Origin: JBOGFC01 sp050742155
GTDB lineage: Bacteria; Actinomycetota; Acidimicrobiia; Spongiisociales; JALYHC01
Assembly: GCA_050742155.1 (NCBI GenBank)
Contig: JBOGFC010000013.1
Span: 1 to 6,919 of the forward strand
DNA: 6,919 nt
Direction: 5' to 3'
The notes under the pieces are model-generated. The model had not been told where the DNA came from, searched no databases, and saw nothing but the letters and a program-made list of their open reading frames with translations. Position numbers and translations under genes: made by a program. This document shows, piece after piece, positions 5,260-6,919 of this stretch; positions within the stretch are counted from its first letter, which is position 1; each line of letters starts with the position of its first letter.

Positions 5260-6919
5260 CGGGCCAGGAAGGAAGCCATCTGCTCCCGGGTGACCTCGTC
5301 CTTGGGACAGAACTTCCGCTCGTCGCACCCGAAGGTGATCCCCGAGGCGGCCAGGCGGTTGATGTCCTCCTCGAAGATGTTGCCCTGGTCGTCGTCGAAG
5401 AAGTCCTCCGAGGCCTCCGGCAGGTCCAGGGCCCGCACCAAGAAGGCGGCCATCTGCTCCCGGCTGACCAGGTCCTTGGGGCAGAACTTGCCCTCGGCGC
5501 AGCCGAAGGTGATCCCCGAGGCGGCCAGGCGGTTGATGTCCTCCTCGAAGATGTTCCCGGCGTCGTCGTCGAAGAAGTCCTCCGAGGCGGCCGGGAGCCC
5601 CAGCATCCTGGTCAGGAAGGCGGCCATCTGCTCCCGGCTCACCGGGTCCTTGGGGCAGAAGCGGTCGTTGGCGGGCGGGTTGCAGCCCTTGGTGATGCCC
5701 AGGGCGGCGATGGTGGCGATGTCTGCCTCGTGCACCGACCCGTCGTCGTCGATGAAGGGTGGCAGGAAGATGCGGTGGATGAAGTGGGAGCGCAGGCCCA
5801 GGGCGCTCCGGGTCCAGGTACCCGACTTGACCACGCTGGTCTCCTTGCCGCCCTGGAGCCCGGAGAAGGTCACCTCGGCGGCGCTCCCCGAGACGAACCG
5901 CTTGGTGACCGCCACCTGCTCTACCTGATCCAGGCCGACCGCATCGGCCACGGCGCCGCCCGCCACCTCCTCCACCCAAAAGGCGAACGGGTTGTTGGCG
6001 GCCGGATGGGAGGACCAGGGGTCGTCCACCGAGACCAGGTAGGGGGCGGCCGCCACGAAGACGTCCTGGCTGTTGTCGGTGGCGCCTCCCGAGGACGAGA
6101 AGTAGAACGCTTGGATTACCTGGGTGCCGAAGAAGTTGGTCTCCGGGTGGGTGATGACCCGCCCGGCGGTGGCGTCCACCGCCTCCATCCACCGGTCACC
6201 GCCCGTCTCCGACTCCTTGCTCCAGCCCACGTAGTTCTGGTCGATCACGGTGTGGAAGAGGTGGCACCAGCACTGCTCTCGGCGGGAGGTGCCGAACTGA
6301 GGCTCCGGCCCATAGAAGAGCGCCCGGCGCACCGCATAGGTGAGACCGGCCAGAGCCTGGGCCCGCAGGGCGTTGCCGTGCCAGGAGGAGGGCATCTCTC
6401 CCAGCCCGTAGAGATACTCGCGCAGCCCGATCTCCAGGCTGACATGGAAGGTCCCCTCCAGCGGCGACCGCAGGCGGATGATGCCCCGGGCGTAGGAGCG
6501 CCCGGTGTCGGGCAGGCTCACCCTGGTGTCCGGCTGCAGGTGGCCGATGCTGGCGCTGCATTGCCCGACCTCCCCCACCGCCGACCCGTCCTTGAAGAAC
6601 CGGCAACCCCCCTCCACCACCTCGAACGACCAGGTCTCTCCATTCGAGGCGGGAAAGCACACCGGCTGGCCGCCGGTGGAGAGGATGCAGGCATCCACCG
6701 CCTGGTCCTCGGCGGCGAAGGCCATCTCGGTCCGGTCCTGCAGGAGTCCCACCCAGAGCGGCTCCGGGTCGGCCCGCAGGAAGTGATCCGCCCCCACCTG
6801 GGTGTCGATGCTCTGCACCGAGGTACCCGTGTAGTAATAGGCGGTGATCTGCTCGGCGGCGTAGCCGTTGGCCTCGGCCAGCGCCCGCGCTCCGTACTGG
6901 GACATACCCACCCCGTGCC
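5238..6919 (-). CDS. SpoIID/LytB-type protein with C-terminal SLH-like repeats (5' end missing)
   Basis: Open from the right edge to TAA 5240-5238. Numbering from the Val codon at 6911, the visible chain is 557 residues, preceded in frame by His-Gly, giving the SpoIID hallmark HGVGMSQYGA. The core follows: YYYTGT (25-30), REYLYGLGEMPSSW (164-177) with E172 at the position of the proposed catalytic Glu of SpoIID lytic transglycosylases, ALRAQALAGLTYA (181-193), AFYFSSSGG (268-276), PYLVSVDDPWS (290-300) and LGLRSHFI (371-378). SpoIID enzymes cleave denuded peptidoglycan strands in spore formers; actinobacterial relatives lack an assigned role. Residues 386-557 are three SLH-like repeats, the first with C-x8-C, the other two with shorter C-x5-C spacing. 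The real start and any signal peptide lie outside the window, so the apparent GTG start at 6911 is only an internal codon. It converges on the operon and is probably a separate unit. Confidence 0.88.
   Translation of the reverse strand, partial: HGVGMSQYGARALAEANGYAAEQITAYYYTGTSVQSIDTQVGADHFLRADPEPLWVGLLQDRTEMAFAAEDQAVDACILSTGGQPVCFPASNGETWSFEVVEGGCRFFKDGSAVGEVGQCSASIGHLQPDTRVSLPDTGRSYARGIIRLRSPLEGTFHVSLEIGLREYLYGLGEMPSSWHGNALRAQALAGLTYAVRRALFYGPEPQFGTSRREQCWCHLFHTVIDQNYVGWSKESETGGDRWMEAVDATAGRVITHPETNFFGTQVIQAFYFSSSGGATDNSQDVFVAAAPYLVSVDDPWSSHPAANNPFAFWVEEVAGGAVADAVGLDQVEQVAVTKRFVSGSAAEVTFSGLQGGKETSVVKSGTWTRSALGLRSHFIHRIFLPPFIDDDGSVHEADIATIAALGITKGCNPPANDRFCPKDPVSREQMAAFLTRMLGLPAASEDFFDDDAGNIFEEDINRLAASGITFGCAEGKFCPKDLVSREQMAAFLVRALDLPEASEDFFDDDQGNIFEEDINRLAASGITFGCDERKFCPKDEVTREQMASFLARSLALLP
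5250..5597 (-). repeat. Two tandem 174-bp SLH-like units
   Basis: Units 5424-5597 and 5250-5423 each encode 58 residues, from LPxASEDFF to the end of the FLxR helix; about 48 of 58 residues match. A 53-bp block is identical in both (5329-5381 and 5503-5555). This points to a recent unit duplication or homogenisation inside the gene. Confidence 0.88.

Noticed and set aside
5128..6192. 354-codon minus-strand frame parallel to the SpoIID-like gene
   Set aside because: Shifted frame of the same gene; the SpoIID and SLH-like motifs are intact in the other frame. Only its Pro-rich tail past 5238 is noted, under the direct-repeat finding.

Overview
The window is a GC-rich, densely packed bacterial segment, cut through a gene at both ends. 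GTG starts, 4-nt ATGA/GTGA gene overlaps, a Tat-exported Cys-rich protein and S-layer-homology-like repeats with the core GCNPPxNDRFCP all suggest a high-GC actinobacterium. Acidimicrobiia or a relative is my best guess from repeat style, not from a search. No RNA genes, CRISPR, IS elements or phage genes were seen.

Layout: (1) 1-490, minus: N-terminal part of a secreted protein with a signal peptide followed directly by SLH-like repeats; it continues past the left edge. (2) 491-583: short divergent spacer. (3) 584-5096, plus: one tightly coupled seven-gene operon. In order it encodes a MauE/DoxX-type membrane protein with a CGCLG motif; a Tat-exported protein with 26 cysteines that resembles the methylamine dehydrogenase light chain; a membrane-anchored thioredoxin-fold protein with CLTC; a 34-residue single-helix membrane microprotein not previously listed as a gene; a polytopic membrane protein faintly like MauF/CcdA; an orphan 152-residue protein; and an exported TolB-like beta-propeller with three C-terminal SLH-like repeats. 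(4) 5097-5237: convergent spacer with a 23-bp copy of the neighbouring gene's 3' end. (5) 5238-6919, minus: a SpoIID/LytB-type protein with three C-terminal SLH-like repeats, its 5' end off the right edge.

Proposed joint role (inference): the MauE-like and thioredoxin-like pair move electrons or isomerise disulfides outside the membrane so that the 26-Cys protein can fold. The last gene puts a beta-propeller in the same transcript, as in methylamine dehydrogenase, where a propeller heavy chain binds a disulfide-rich light chain. Here, however, the light-chain-like protein has only one adjacent Trp-Trp pair and no second distant Trp, and no MauG or recognisable MauB is present. This is therefore not a standard tryptophan tryptophylquinone enzyme. 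The operon is flanked by 154-bp near-identical inverted copies of SLH-like coding sequence, which could invert it or swap C-termini between the flanking genes.
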